A stretch of 64,000 bases of DNA. Origin: Lacinutrix algicola. Its GTDB lineage: Bacteria > Bacteroidota > Bacteroidia > Flavobacteriales > Flavobacteriaceae. The DNA lies in NCBI RefSeq assembly GCF_001418085.1, contig NZ_LIQH01000035.1, positions 1-64,000 of the forward strand, written 5' to 3'. Below, piece by piece: positions 52,251-61,824 of this stretch. The stretch's first letter is position 1. Every line of letters begins with the position of its first letter. Below the pieces are notes generated by a model. It was not told the DNA's origin. It made no database searches and saw only the letters and a list, made by a program, of their open reading frames with translations. A program made the translations under genes and the position numbers.

Positions 52251-54077
52251 ATGAAACAAAAACTACTTTTTACCTTATTTACAGTTTTATGCTATGCTAC
52301 AATTTTTGCGCAAAGCGAAAATGAAACCATTGCTCGCAATTGGATAGAAGACAATAAAAGCGATTTAAGTATACAAGATAGTCACACGCTAGATATGCAA
52401 TTTAGTAGAGCTGGTTTGTCTGGTGAAACGTTTCGTTTTTATCAATTGATGAATGGTGTTAAGGTTTTTAATGCTGAAATAACTGTTCATGTTTCAAATA
52501 ATAAAAGGGTTTCTTTTTCAGAAAGTTCTTATGATTATTCTATTGAAAGCATAAAGACTATACCTAGTATTTCTGAAAATCAAGCAAAAGAAACAGCTTT
52601 AACAAACTTAAATGTTTTAGCTTCTGATGTTGTTAGTTTAGAAAACGAAATATTTATAATAAAGCATCAAAATCAAACACTATTAGTACGTAGAGTTTTA
52701 GTAAATGCTTACTCTAAATCTGGAGCTTGGGAAGTTATGGTAGATGCTCAAAATGGTTCTGTTTTAAGTTCTAAAGATGTTGCTTTTTATTATAGTCACG
52801 GTAAAAAAGACAAAGAAATAAACACTCAAAAAAATAATACTTCAGCTTCCTTTATGGCAACTGGAACAGCTATGATTTTTGATACAGATCCTTTAACTGC
52901 AACTACAAGTCCTTATGGCGGACAATATGTAGATGGAAATGATGCAACTAATGCGGCTTTAGACGCTGCAAGAACTCCAGTTAATCTTTTAGATATAGAA
53001 TTTGCAGGAGGAAATTATAGATTAAAAGGACCTTACACAGAAATAGCTGAGTTAACAGGACCTAACAAAGGTTTGTTTATTCAAAGTACAAGCAATTTTG
53101 AGTTTAATCGACAAGAAGATGGTTTCGAGGCTGCAAATGTATATTACCATACAGATAAAGCGATGCGTTATATTAATGTAGATTTAGGCATTACATTAGC
53201 ACCATCTCAAAACGGAGGTGTTATTCGTTTTGATCCACATGGCGCAAATGGAGCAGATAATTCTTACTATACTAGTGGAACTTTAAATTTTGGAGAAGGT
53301 TGTGTAGATGATGGTGAAGATGCCGATGTAATTTTACACGAATTAGGTCACGGTTTACACGATTGGATTACGAATGGTGGTTTATCTCAAGTAAACGGTT
53401 TAAGTGAAGGTAGTGGAGATTATTGGGCTAACTCTTATAAAAGAAGTTTAGGATTATGGTCTGCAACCGATGCTGCTAGAAACTGGGTTTTTGGATGGGA
53501 TGGCCATAATGCATGCTGGAACGGAAGATCTACAGTTTATGGTGCACAATATCCAGGTGGACTAGTTGGACAAATTCATGCTGATGGACAAATGTGGGCA
53601 ACTACTTTAATGGAAATTTGGGAAGATATTGGTCGTGAAAAAACAGATAAAGCCTTTTTAGAAGGTTTAGGAATGACAAATAGCGGAACAAACCAGCAAA
53701 ATGCTGCTATTGCTGTAAGACAAGCTGCTATAGATATGGGAGCAGCTCATGGTTATACATGTGATGATATTCAAGCAATTACAGATAGGTTTACAGCTCA
53801 AGGTTATAATTTACCTGCTTACACCTGTAGTTTAAGTGTAGATGAGTTTGCTGTAAATACTATTTCAATATTTCCAAATCCTACAAAAGGCGTATTAACT
53901 TTTAAAAATATAAAAGAAGACTATAGTGTTGATGTTTATAATATGTTAGGTCAAAAAGTAAAAGATCAAACAATAAATACAACAGCTAACGCAATGGATG
54001 TTTCAAATTTAGCAACAGGAACTTACTTTATTAAATTTAATGGTGTTGACACAGTATTAAAGTTTATTAAAGAGTAA
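52251..54077 (+). CDS. Secreted gluzincin metallopeptidase (M36-like) with T9SS sorting domain
   Basis: 608 residues. A signal peptide (1-20, ending IFAQ) is followed by an N-terminal propeptide of FTP type (about 45-180). The catalytic domain has HELGHGLHDW (363-372) and a downstream glutamate in GLSEGSGDYWA, the HExxH plus E pattern of M36/M4-like peptidases. The C-terminal 75 residues (SIFPNPTKGVLTFKN, YNMLGQKV, GTYFIKF) form a type A T9SS sorting domain. It is exported through the type IX system and attached to or released from the surface. T9SS machinery genes are not in this window. Confidence 0.9.
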   Translation: MKQKLLFTLFTVLCYATIFAQSENETIARNWIEDNKSDLSIQDSHTLDMQFSRAGLSGETFRFYQLMNGVKVFNAEITVHVSNNKRVSFSESSYDYSIESIKTIPSISENQAKETALTNLNVLASDVVSLENEIFIIKHQNQTLLVRRVLVNAYSKSGAWEVMVDAQNGSVLSSKDVAFYYSHGKKDKEINTQKNNTSASFMATGTAMIFDTDPLTATTSPYGGQYVDGNDATNAALDAARTPVNLLDIEFAGGNYRLKGPYTEIAELTGPNKGLFIQSTSNFEFNRQEDGFEAANVYYHTDKAMRYINVDLGITLAPSQNGGVIRFDPHGANGADNSYYTSGTLNFGEGCVDDGEDADVILHELGHGLHDWITNGGLSQVNGLSEGSGDYWANSYKRSLGLWSATDAARNWVFGWDGHNACWNGRSTVYGAQYPGGLVGQIHADGQMWATTLMEIWEDIGREKTDKAFLEGLGMTNSGTNQQNAAIAVRQAAIDMGAAHGYTCDDIQAITDRFTAQGYNLPAYTCSLSVDEFAVNTISIFPNPTKGVLTFKNIKEDYSVDVYNMLGQKVKDQTINTTANAMDVSNLATGTYFIKFNGVDTVLKFIKE

Positions 54078-54093
54078 TCGTTAAATAATACAC

Positions 54094-54128
54094 ATAAAAA
54101 AAGCGAGCTATTATAGCTCTTTTTTTTA
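54094..54128 (+). terminator. Terminator after the M36-like gene
   Basis: A stem gagcta / tagctc with A and T runs on both sides; the gltX gene converges here. Confidence 0.65.
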
Positions 54129-54146
54129 TTTAATATGTTTCCGTTT

Positions 54147-55655
54147 TTATAAAACAGTAATCATTTTCTCAATACGTTTTATAGTTTCAGTTTTACCAAT
54201 CATATACATAATATCAAAAACTTCTGGTCCTTGTAAAGCACCAACTAAAGCTAAACGTAAAGGCATCATTACTTTTCCAAAACCTATTTCGTTTCCAGTA
54301 ATCCAACCTTTAATTTCTTTTTGAAGCGTTTCTACCTCAAACTCTTCAATATTAGAAATTATAGACACTAATTGTGTCATTAAGTCTTTAGTTTCATCTT
54401 TAAATGCCTTTTTAGAGGCTTTTTCGTCGTAGTTTTCTGGAGCAACAAAGAAGAAGCTGCTTAAAGCCCAAAAGTCGTTTACAAACGTTGCACGTTCTTT
54501 AATTAAACCAACAACCATTGCAATATAACTAGGATCGATAGTTGCTAATTCAGAATGATTTTTTTGAAAAGCTTCAGCTAATACATCATCACTTTGCTCT
54601 TGCATATAATGATGGTTAAACCATTTTATTTTGTCTGGATCAAAACGTGCTCCTGCTTTATTTACACGGTCTAAATCGAAAGCTTCAACTAATTCATCTA
54701 AGTTAAAAATCTCTTGTTCTGTTCCAGGATTCCATCCTAAAAAGGCTAAGAAATTAATTACAGCATCTGCAAAATACCCTTCTTCTTTATAACCTTTAGA
54801 CACGTCTCCATCTGGAGAAGTATATTCTAATGGAAATACAGGAAAGCCTAATTTATCACCATCACGCTTACTTAGTTTTCCTTTTCCTGTTGGCTTTAAA
54901 ATTAATGGTAAATGTGCAAATTCTGGAGCTTCCCAACCAAATGCAGTGTATAATTGCATGTGTAATGCTAAAGAAGGTAACCATTCTTCACCACGAATAA
55001 CATGAGAGATTTCCATTAAATGATCATCTACAATATTTGCTAAATGATATGTTGGCATACCATCACTTTTAAACAAAACTTTATCGTCTAAAACGTTAGT
55101 ATCAATTTTAATATCACCACGAATTATATCTTTAAGACGTAATGTTTCATCTTGAGGAGATTTAAAACGAATAACATAATCATCGCCATTATCAAGCTTT
55201 GTTTTTACTTCTTCAGCAGTAAGCGAAAGAGAGTTAATTAACTCTAAACGGTTATGCCAATTATAAATAAAAGTCTGTTTGTTAGCTTCGTATTCTTTTC
55301 TTTTAGCGTCTAATGTTTCTGGTGTATCAAAAGCATAATAAGCATTACCAGAAGCAATTAATTGCTCGGCATATTGCTTGTATAAATGCTTACGTTCACT
55401 TTGTCTATAAGGTCCAAATTTTTCATTCTTATTTGGTCCTTCATCAAAAGGAATATTACACCAATTTAAAGAATCTATTATATACTTTTCGGCACCTTCT
55501 ACGTAGCGGTTTTGGTCTGTATCTTCAATACGTAACACAAAAGTTCCGTTGTATTTTTTTGCAAATAAATAGTTGAAAAGAGCAGTTCTAACTCCTCCAA
55601 TATGTAAAGGTCCTGTAGGACTTGGTGCGAAACGCACACGAACGTTTTTAGACAT
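54147..55655 (-). CDS. gltX: Glutamyl-tRNA synthetase
   Basis: It charges tRNA-Glu. The 502 residues have the class I HIGH-type motif as HIGG at 18-21 (PTGPLHIGGVRTALF) and KLSKR at 260-264. Both glnS and gltX occur in the window, so Gln and Glu are charged by separate enzymes. The gene has a long leader with a REP-like palindrome (55715-55735) and a TATCTTTG promoter box at 55744-55751. It is convergent with the metallopeptidase gene. Confidence 0.97.
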   Translation of the reverse strand: MSKNVRVRFAPSPTGPLHIGGVRTALFNYLFAKKYNGTFVLRIEDTDQNRYVEGAEKYIIDSLNWCNIPFDEGPNKNEKFGPYRQSERKHLYKQYAEQLIASGNAYYAFDTPETLDAKRKEYEANKQTFIYNWHNRLELINSLSLTAEEVKTKLDNGDDYVIRFKSPQDETLRLKDIIRGDIKIDTNVLDDKVLFKSDGMPTYHLANIVDDHLMEISHVIRGEEWLPSLALHMQLYTAFGWEAPEFAHLPLILKPTGKGKLSKRDGDKLGFPVFPLEYTSPDGDVSKGYKEEGYFADAVINFLAFLGWNPGTEQEIFNLDELVEAFDLDRVNKAGARFDPDKIKWFNHHYMQEQSDDVLAEAFQKNHSELATIDPSYIAMVVGLIKERATFVNDFWALSSFFFVAPENYDEKASKKAFKDETKDLMTQLVSIISNIEEFEVETLQKEIKGWITGNEIGFGKVMMPLRLALVGALQGPEVFDIMYMIGKTETIKRIEKMITVL

Positions 55656-55714
55656 CGTTTTGTTGAAAATTAACGCTTAAACATCAAAAATGTTTAAGTT
55701 ACTTATAAATTATC

Positions 55715-55735
55715 ATCCTGAACTTGTTTCAGGAT
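55715..55735. repeat. REP-like palindromic repeat in the gltX leader
   Basis: Arms atcctgaa and ttcaggat around acttg form the TCATCCTGAACTTGTTTCAG-like element that I recognise as a common dispersed palindrome in bacterial genomes, including Bacteroidota. It lies between the promoter box and the ATG of gltX, so it would be transcribed in the leader. Confidence 0.6.
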
Positions 55736-55743
55736 CTTGACCG

Positions 55744-55751
55744 CAAAGATA
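55744..55751 (-). promoter_or_regulatory. -7 promoter box for gltX
   Basis: TATCTTTG on the minus strand (TAnnTTTG), about 90 bases upstream of the gltX ATG. Confidence 0.55.
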
Positions 55752-55853
55752 CAATTAACACATAATTATTAGAGATTGAATAATAAAATTGTAGTTTTAT
55801 AAGTTGTAAACAAGCGGTTTTTATGCTTGTTTTGTAAATTAGAATGAAAATTA

Positions 55854-58800
55854 ATGAGTAATTTCCAAAATATACAATCCAAACTAAACCAGTTTATTAG
55901 AAAATATTACACTAATGAATTAATTAAAGGTGTGATTTTATTTTTTAGTATTGGACTTTTATATTTATTAATTACATTATTAGTAGAACATTTTCTTTGG
56001 TTAGGTTCTACAGCTAGAACAGTTTTATTTTGGTTGTTTGTAGCCGTGGAAATTGCATTGTTTATTAAGTTTATTGCCATTCCGTTGGCTAAATTATTCA
56101 AGCTTAAAAAAGGAATTAATTTCGAAGAAGCTTCTCGATTAATAGGAAATCACTTTCCGGAGGTTAACGATAAGTTACTTAACGTACTTCAATTAAAAAA
56201 CACAAATTCAGATTCTGAGTTATTATTAGCAAGTATCGATCAAAAAGCTTCCGAGCTAACACCAGTTCCATTTAAATTTGCTATTAACTTCAAAAAAAAT
56301 GCTAAATATTTAAAATATGCAGCCATTCCTTTGCTTATTATTTTTGTTACAGCTATTTCTGGAAAATTAAATTGGTTTAGCGACAGTTATGAGCGTGTTG
56401 TAAATTATCAAACAGCTTACGAGCCACCAGCACCATTTCAATTTTTTATTTTAAATGAAGATATGCAGGCTGTCGAGAATAAAGAATTCCGATTAATTGT
56501 TAAAACCGCAGGAGATGTTGTTCCAGAGAACGCACAAATTACTTTTAATAACGAAACGTATTATTTACAACAACGTGGAGTAGGTGCTTTCGAATATGTT
56601 TTCGAACAACCTCAAAACGATATCACTTTTAATTTATCTGCTAATAACGTAGCCTCGAGACCGTACACAATATCAGTTGCACCAGTACCAACGTTACTTG
56701 GTTTCGATATGGTTTTAAATTATCCAAATTATACTAATAAAAGAGATGAAGTATTAAAAAGTACAGGAAATGCTGTGGTACCTACAGGAACGAGTATTAC
56801 CTGGAAATTAAGAACTAAAGCAACAGATTATGCAACGCTTTATGCTAAAGATACTACGCTGTTTAAAAGTAATGAAAATGGTCAGTTTTCTGTTGTAAAA
56901 AGAGTGTATAGTAATTTAGATTATAGCATTGCAACAAGTAATAAACAATTAAAAGATTACGAAAACTTAGCGTTTAATATTCAGGTAGTTAGAGATGAAT
57001 ATCCAGAACTAAAATTACAATCTAAGGTAGATTCTTTAGATAATCAATCTCTATATTTTTTCGGAAAAGTTAGCGACGATTATGGTTTAAGTAAATTACA
57101 ATTAGTGTATTATCCTACCGGAAATGATAAGGATAAAAAGGTAGAACCTATTTCAATATCTAAATCTAATTTTAGCGAGTTTATAAGTGCTTTTCCTAAC
57201 AATTTAGAAATTACTGAAGGTACAAGCTACGATTTATACTTCGAGATTTTCGATAACGACGCAGTAAGTAAAAACAAAAGCACAAAAAGTAGTGTGTTTA
57301 GTTATAGGAAAAGAACTGCAGACGAAGAGGAGAAAAAACAATTAAAGGAACAAAATGAAACCATTAAGGATTTAAATAAATCATTAGACAATTTCGAAAA
57401 GCAACAAAAAGAATTAGAAGAATTGTCTAAAACACAAAAAGAAAAATCTGAACTTAATTTTAATGATAAAAAGAAGTTTGAGAATTTTATGAAGCGTCAA
57501 AAACAACAGGATAAAATGATGCAGAAGTTTAATAAAAAGCTTCAAAAGAATTTAGAGGATTTTCAAAAAGAAAATAAAGAAAAAGATCAATTTAAAGAAG
57601 ATTTAAAACAACGCTTAAAACAAAACGAAGAGCAACTTAAAGAAGATGAAAAGCTAATTGAAGAATTAGAGAAATTAAAAGATAAAATTAATAAAGAAGA
57701 ATTTTCAGAAAAATTAGAAAAGCTAGCTAAAAAAGCGAAAAGCCAAAAAAGAAGTCTTGAGCAAATGCTTGAATTAACGAAACGTTATTACGTTAATAAA
57801 AAGATGGAAAAAATTGGTAATGAGTTAGACAAGCTTGCTAAGGAACAAAATAAGTTAGCTAACGAAGACCCAAAAGAAAATACCAAAGAAAAACAAGAGG
57901 AGCTTAATAAAAAGTTTGAAGACATACAAAAACAATTAGACGAGCTTGAGAAAGATAATAAGGAATTAAAGAAGCCTATTAATTTACCGAGAGATGAGAA
58001 TAAGGAAGAGAATGTAAAAGAAGATCAAGAAAAGGCATCTGAAGCATTAGAGAATAAAGAAGAATCTTCTAGCGAAGAAGAAAAGAAAAGCGATAATGCT
58101 AAAGCTAAGAAAAACCAAAAAGCCGCTGCTAAAAAAATGAATGAGATGAGTATGAAAATGCAAGCCCAAATGGGACAATCATCTAAAGAAGCATTAGAAG
58201 AGGATATTGAAATGTTACGTCAAATTTTAGATAATTTAGTTTTATTTTCTTTTGATGAAGAAAAGCTCATGAAACAATTTAATAGCATAGAAATAAATCA
58301 TAATGAATATGCAACGTATTTAAAAAAGCAAAAAAATTTAAGAACACATTTTGAACATGTAGACGATAGTTTATTTGCAATGGCTTTAAGACAGCCAAAA
58401 ATTTCTGAAGAAGTCAATAAGGAAATTTCCGATGTTTATTTCAATATAGATAAAGCAATGGCTGAATTGGCGGAGAATAATATCTATAAAGGAGTCGCAT
58501 CGCAACAATACACAGTAACATCTGCTAATAATTTGGCTAATTTTTTAAGTGATGCTTTAGATCAATTACAAAATGCAATGTCAATGCCATCTCCAGGGCA
58601 AGGTCAAGGAGAAGGTGGAATGCCACTTCCAGATATTATTATGAGCCAAGAAGAGCTTAATAAAAAAATGGAAGAAGGAACAAAAAAGGGAGAAAGCGGT
58701 AAAACTAATAAAGGTGAAGGAGACAAGCCAGGAGATAAGTCTGGTGATAAACCTGGTAAAGGAAAAAAGCCGGGAGATAAAGGAGAAGGAGGAGAAGATG

Positions 58801-59336
58801 GTGAAAATGGAAAAGATGGTAAAGGAAAAAAAGGCAAAGACGGAAAAGGAGAAGGTAACGGCGAAGGCGAAGGTAGTGGTGGAAAAGGACAAGACGGGTT
58901 TAATGAAGATGTAAATGGTGAGTTATATAAAATCTACCAACAGCAACAATTGATTCGTCAAGCACTTGAAGAAAAGTTAGCTTTAGACGAAAAATTAGGA
59001 AAAGGAACTCCTTCAGAAGCGAAGCAATTAATAAAGCAAATGGAAGATGTAGAAGAGGATCTTATTAATAATGGTTTCACAAACGAAACACTTTCTAAGA
59101 TGATGAATTTACAACATCAGCTTTTGAAATTAGAAAAAGCAACTTTTGAACAAGGACAAGAAAGTAAGCGAAAATCTGAAACAAATAAAAACGAATTTTC
59201 AAATAATACGAATAATCAAATTCCTAAAGCTAAAGAATATTTTAACACCACAGAAATATTGAATAAGCAAGCATTACCTTTGCAGCAAATTTACAAACAG
59301 AAAGTACAAGAATATTTTAAACAAAAGAATGATTAG
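55854..59336 (+). CDS. DUF4175 family large membrane/coiled-coil protein
   Basis: 1160 residues, one of the longest genes in the window. Two or three N-terminal membrane helices (about 24-44, 50-75 and 152-170) are followed by a large extracytoplasmic beta domain (about 190-480). A long charged coiled coil (about 485-760) is rich in K, E and Q. Then come helical sequence and a low-complexity K/G/D/E region (about 910-1018). The last 130 residues are helical again. DUF4175 is a Bacteroidota family of unknown function. The end overlaps the ybeY start by 8 bases, so they are co-expressed. Confidence 0.75.
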   Translation: MSNFQNIQSKLNQFIRKYYTNELIKGVILFFSIGLLYLLITLLVEHFLWLGSTARTVLFWLFVAVEIALFIKFIAIPLAKLFKLKKGINFEEASRLIGNHFPEVNDKLLNVLQLKNTNSDSELLLASIDQKASELTPVPFKFAINFKKNAKYLKYAAIPLLIIFVTAISGKLNWFSDSYERVVNYQTAYEPPAPFQFFILNEDMQAVENKEFRLIVKTAGDVVPENAQITFNNETYYLQQRGVGAFEYVFEQPQNDITFNLSANNVASRPYTISVAPVPTLLGFDMVLNYPNYTNKRDEVLKSTGNAVVPTGTSITWKLRTKATDYATLYAKDTTLFKSNENGQFSVVKRVYSNLDYSIATSNKQLKDYENLAFNIQVVRDEYPELKLQSKVDSLDNQSLYFFGKVSDDYGLSKLQLVYYPTGNDKDKKVEPISISKSNFSEFISAFPNNLEITEGTSYDLYFEIFDNDAVSKNKSTKSSVFSYRKRTADEEEKKQLKEQNETIKDLNKSLDNFEKQQKELEELSKTQKEKSELNFNDKKKFENFMKRQKQQDKMMQKFNKKLQKNLEDFQKENKEKDQFKEDLKQRLKQNEEQLKEDEKLIEELEKLKDKINKEEFSEKLEKLAKKAKSQKRSLEQMLELTKRYYVNKKMEKIGNELDKLAKEQNKLANEDPKENTKEKQEELNKKFEDIQKQLDELEKDNKELKKPINLPRDENKEENVKEDQEKASEALENKEESSSEEEKKSDNAKAKKNQKAAAKKMNEMSMKMQAQMGQSSKEALEEDIEMLRQILDNLVLFSFDEEKLMKQFNSIEINHNEYATYLKKQKNLRTHFEHVDDSLFAMALRQPKISEEVNKEISDVYFNIDKAMAELAENNIYKGVASQQYTVTSANNLANFLSDALDQLQNAMSMPSPGQGQGEGGMPLPDIIMSQEELNKKMEEGTKKGESGKTNKGEGDKPGDKSGDKPGKGKKPGDKGEGGEDGENGKDGKGKKGKDGKGEGNGEGEGSGGKGQDGFNEDVNGELYKIYQQQQLIRQALEEKLALDEKLGKGTPSEAKQLIKQMEDVEEDLINNGFTNETLSKMMNLQHQLLKLEKATFEQGQESKRKSETNKNEFSNNTNNQIPKAKEYFNTTEILNKQALPLQQIYKQKVQEYFKQKND

Positions 59337-59739
59337 TTTTAACTACGAAAACGATTTTAAGCTGCCTAACGAGACTCAAATCTCTAAATGGATATCATCT
59401 GTCATTGTAACAGAAAACTGTAAAGAAGAGGAGATTAATTATGTTTTTTGTGACGATGATTATCTTCACAAACTTAACGTAGATTTCCTAGATCACGATA
59501 CTTTAACTGATGTTATTAGTTTTGACTACTCAGTAGGAAAAACATTACATGGTGATATTTTTATTTCAACTGAAAGAGTAGCGGATAATGCAAAAGATTT
59601 TGAGAACACTTTTGAAGAAGAATTACATCGCGTTTTAGTTCATGGTGTTTTGCATTACTGTGGCTACAAAGATAAAACAGACGAGGACGCAAAATTAATG
59701 AGGGAGAAAGAAAACTTCTATCTTAATACATTAAAATAG
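59329..59739 (+). CDS. ybeY: rRNA maturation RNase YbeY
   Basis: 136 residues. YbeY is a metal-dependent RNase involved in 16S rRNA 3' processing and ribosome quality control. The motif HGVLHYCGYKDKTDED (H105, H109) corresponds to HGxLHLxGYDH of other phyla; the third histidine ligand is not present, D/K residues taking its place. It starts 8 bases inside the DUF4175 gene. It is followed by two parS sites and mnmG, so it sits in an origin-proximal context. Confidence 0.92.
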   Translation: MISFNYENDFKLPNETQISKWISSVIVTENCKEEEINYVFCDDDYLHKLNVDFLDHDTLTDVISFDYSVGKTLHGDIFISTERVADNAKDFENTFEEELHRVLVHGVLHYCGYKDKTDEDAKLMREKENFYLNTLK

Positions 59740-59789
59740 AATTCAGTAATTCGCAGTATATTTGCAAACTTTTTAAATTGAGATAATAA

Positions 59790-59805
59790 TGTTTCACGTG
59801 GAACA
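59790..59805. other. parS centromere site 1
   Basis: TGTTTCACGTGGAACA, the reverse complement of the ParB consensus TGTTCCACGTGAAACA, with no mismatch. It lies between ybeY and mnmG. Confidence 0.85.
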
Positions 59806-59867
59806 TTGTGTGTAGATTTAAATCATTTAGTATAAAATCCAATTTGAAATCATTTGATATTTTCGAA

Positions 59868-59883
59868 TGTTTCACGTGGAACA
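59868..59883. other. parS centromere site 2
   Basis: A second identical copy of TGTTTCACGTGGAACA, 62 bases after the first, ending 11 bases before the mnmG ATG. Confidence 0.85.
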
Positions 59884-59894
59884 ATTAAAAAATT

Positions 59895-61766
59895 ATGTTT
59901 AACGAAATTTACGACGTTATTGTTGTTGGAGGTGGTCACGCAGGAAGTGAGGCGGCAGCATCGGCAGCAAACATGGGAAGCAAAACTTTGCTTATTACCA
60001 TGAACCTACAAAACATTGCACAAATGTCTTGTAATCCTGCTATGGGAGGAATTGCAAAAGGACAAATTGTTAGAGAGATTGATGCGCTTGGTGGATACAG
60101 TGGAATTGTAAGTGATACTTCTGCTATTCAATTTAAGATGCTTAACAAATCTAAAGGACCTGCAATGTGGAGTCCAAGAGTTCAAAGTGACCGTATGCGT
60201 TTTGCAGAAGATTGGAGATTGCTTTTAGAGAAGACAAAGAATCTGGATTTTTATCAAGAAATGGTTTCTGGCCTAATTGTAGAAAACGGAAAAATTGCAG
60301 GTGTAAAAACATCTTTAGGAATTGAGGTAAGAGCTAAATCTGTAGTGCTTACTAATGGTACTTTTTTAAATGGATTAATTCATATTGGAGATAAAAATTT
60401 TGGTGGAGGTAGAGCAGGTGAAAGAGCTGCAACTGGAATTACAGAACAGCTAGTTAATTTAGGTTTCGAATCTGGTAGAATGAAAACAGGAACGCCTCCA
60501 AGAGTAGATGGAAGGTCTTTAGATTTTTCTAAAATGGCAGAACAACCTGGTGATGCAGTTCCAGAAAAGTTCTCTTATTTAGATATTACAAAACCATTAG
60601 AGTATCAGCGTTCTTGTTATATGGCTCACACAAGTGAGTTGGTTCACGATTTACTTCGAGAAGGTTTCGATCGTTCTCCAATGTTTAATGGTAGAATTAA
60701 AAGTCTTGGACCAAGATATTGTCCAAGTATAGAAGATAAAATAAATAGGTTTTCAGACAAGAATAGTCATCAATTATTTGTTGAGCCAGAAGGTTGGAAT
60801 ACGGTTGAAATGTATGTTAATGGTTTCTCTACTTCGTTACCGGAAGATGTTCAATTTAAGGCTATGCGTTCTATAGTTGGTTTCGAAAACGTAAAGTTTT
60901 TTAGACCCGGTTACGCCATTGAGTACGATTATTTTCCACCAACACAATTAAAGCATACACTAGAAACTAAGTTGGTAGAAGGTTTGTATTTTGCTGGTCA
61001 AATTAATGGAACTACAGGATACGAAGAAGCAGCATCTCAAGGTTTAATGGCAGGTATAAATGCTGCGCTTAAAGTGAAAGAAAAAGATCCATTTATACTA
61101 CAACGTAACGAAGCATATATTGGAGTTCTGGTAGATGATTTAATTACAAAAGGAACAGAAGAGCCTTATCGAATGTTTACTTCACGTGCAGAGTATAGAA
61201 CACTATTAAGGCAAGATAATGCTGATTTTAGATTGACGCCAAGAGGATATGATTTAGGTTTAGCTAGTGAAAAAAGATTGAGACGAATGGAAGAGAAGCT
61301 TGATGCTTCAGAAAAATTTGTTCAGTTTTTTAAAGATACTAGTGTAACAAAAGAAGAGGCTAATCCGGTGTTGGAAGCTAAAGATTCTGCTGCTGTAAAA
61401 CAACAAGGGAAGATGCATAAAATATTTGCTAGACCAAATATTACTATAGAAGATATGCGTAAAATTGAGTCTGTAGACAACTATATTAAAGAACATAATC
61501 TAGACAGAGAGATTATAGAACAGACAGAGATTCAGGTTAAATACGCTGGCTATATAGATAAAGAAAAGAATAATGCGGATAAGCTTTCTCGTTTAGAGAA
61601 TATAAAGATTCCTGCTAACTTCGATTACTCAAAGTTGCAATCAATGAGCTTAGAAGCAAGAGAAAAACTAAACAAAATACAGCCTGTTACAATCTCTCAA
61701 GCATCAAGAGTTAGTGGTGTGTCTCCTGCAGATATTTCTGTGCTTTTAGTTTATATGGGTAGATAG
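59895..61766 (+). CDS. mnmG: tRNA uridine-5-carboxymethylaminomethyl modification enzyme MnmG
   Basis: With MnmE this FAD enzyme installs the cmnm5 group at the wobble uridine of several tRNAs. The 623 residues have the dinucleotide-binding GGGHAGSEA (12-20) and CNPAMGGIAKGQIVREIDALGG region (about 46-67), the usual family length. It is flanked by three identical parS sites. No MnmE gene is in the window. In several phyla mnmG is an origin-proximal gene, which agrees with the parS sites. Confidence 0.97.
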   Translation: MFNEIYDVIVVGGGHAGSEAAASAANMGSKTLLITMNLQNIAQMSCNPAMGGIAKGQIVREIDALGGYSGIVSDTSAIQFKMLNKSKGPAMWSPRVQSDRMRFAEDWRLLLEKTKNLDFYQEMVSGLIVENGKIAGVKTSLGIEVRAKSVVLTNGTFLNGLIHIGDKNFGGGRAGERAATGITEQLVNLGFESGRMKTGTPPRVDGRSLDFSKMAEQPGDAVPEKFSYLDITKPLEYQRSCYMAHTSELVHDLLREGFDRSPMFNGRIKSLGPRYCPSIEDKINRFSDKNSHQLFVEPEGWNTVEMYVNGFSTSLPEDVQFKAMRSIVGFENVKFFRPGYAIEYDYFPPTQLKHTLETKLVEGLYFAGQINGTTGYEEAASQGLMAGINAALKVKEKDPFILQRNEAYIGVLVDDLITKGTEEPYRMFTSRAEYRTLLRQDNADFRLTPRGYDLGLASEKRLRRMEEKLDASEKFVQFFKDTSVTKEEANPVLEAKDSAAVKQQGKMHKIFARPNITIEDMRKIESVDNYIKEHNLDREIIEQTEIQVKYAGYIDKEKNNADKLSRLENIKIPANFDYSKLQSMSLEAREKLNKIQPVTISQASRVSGVSPADISVLLVYMGR

Positions 61767-61787
61767 TTTGTTGACCATTTTCTGTAA

Positions 61788-61803
61788 TGTTTCACGTGGA
61801 ACA
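61788..61803. other. parS centromere site 3
   Basis: A third identical TGTTTCACGTGGAACA copy, 21 bases after the mnmG stop. Confidence 0.85.
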
Positions 61804-61824
61804 TTAAAATTAAATAGTTTTATT

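Noticed and set aside
58581-58892. Minus-strand frames of 103 and 77 codons rich in S/F/P inside the DUF4175 gene
   Set aside because: They are the antisense of the low-complexity G/K/D/E stretch; the repeated composition creates long open frames by itself.
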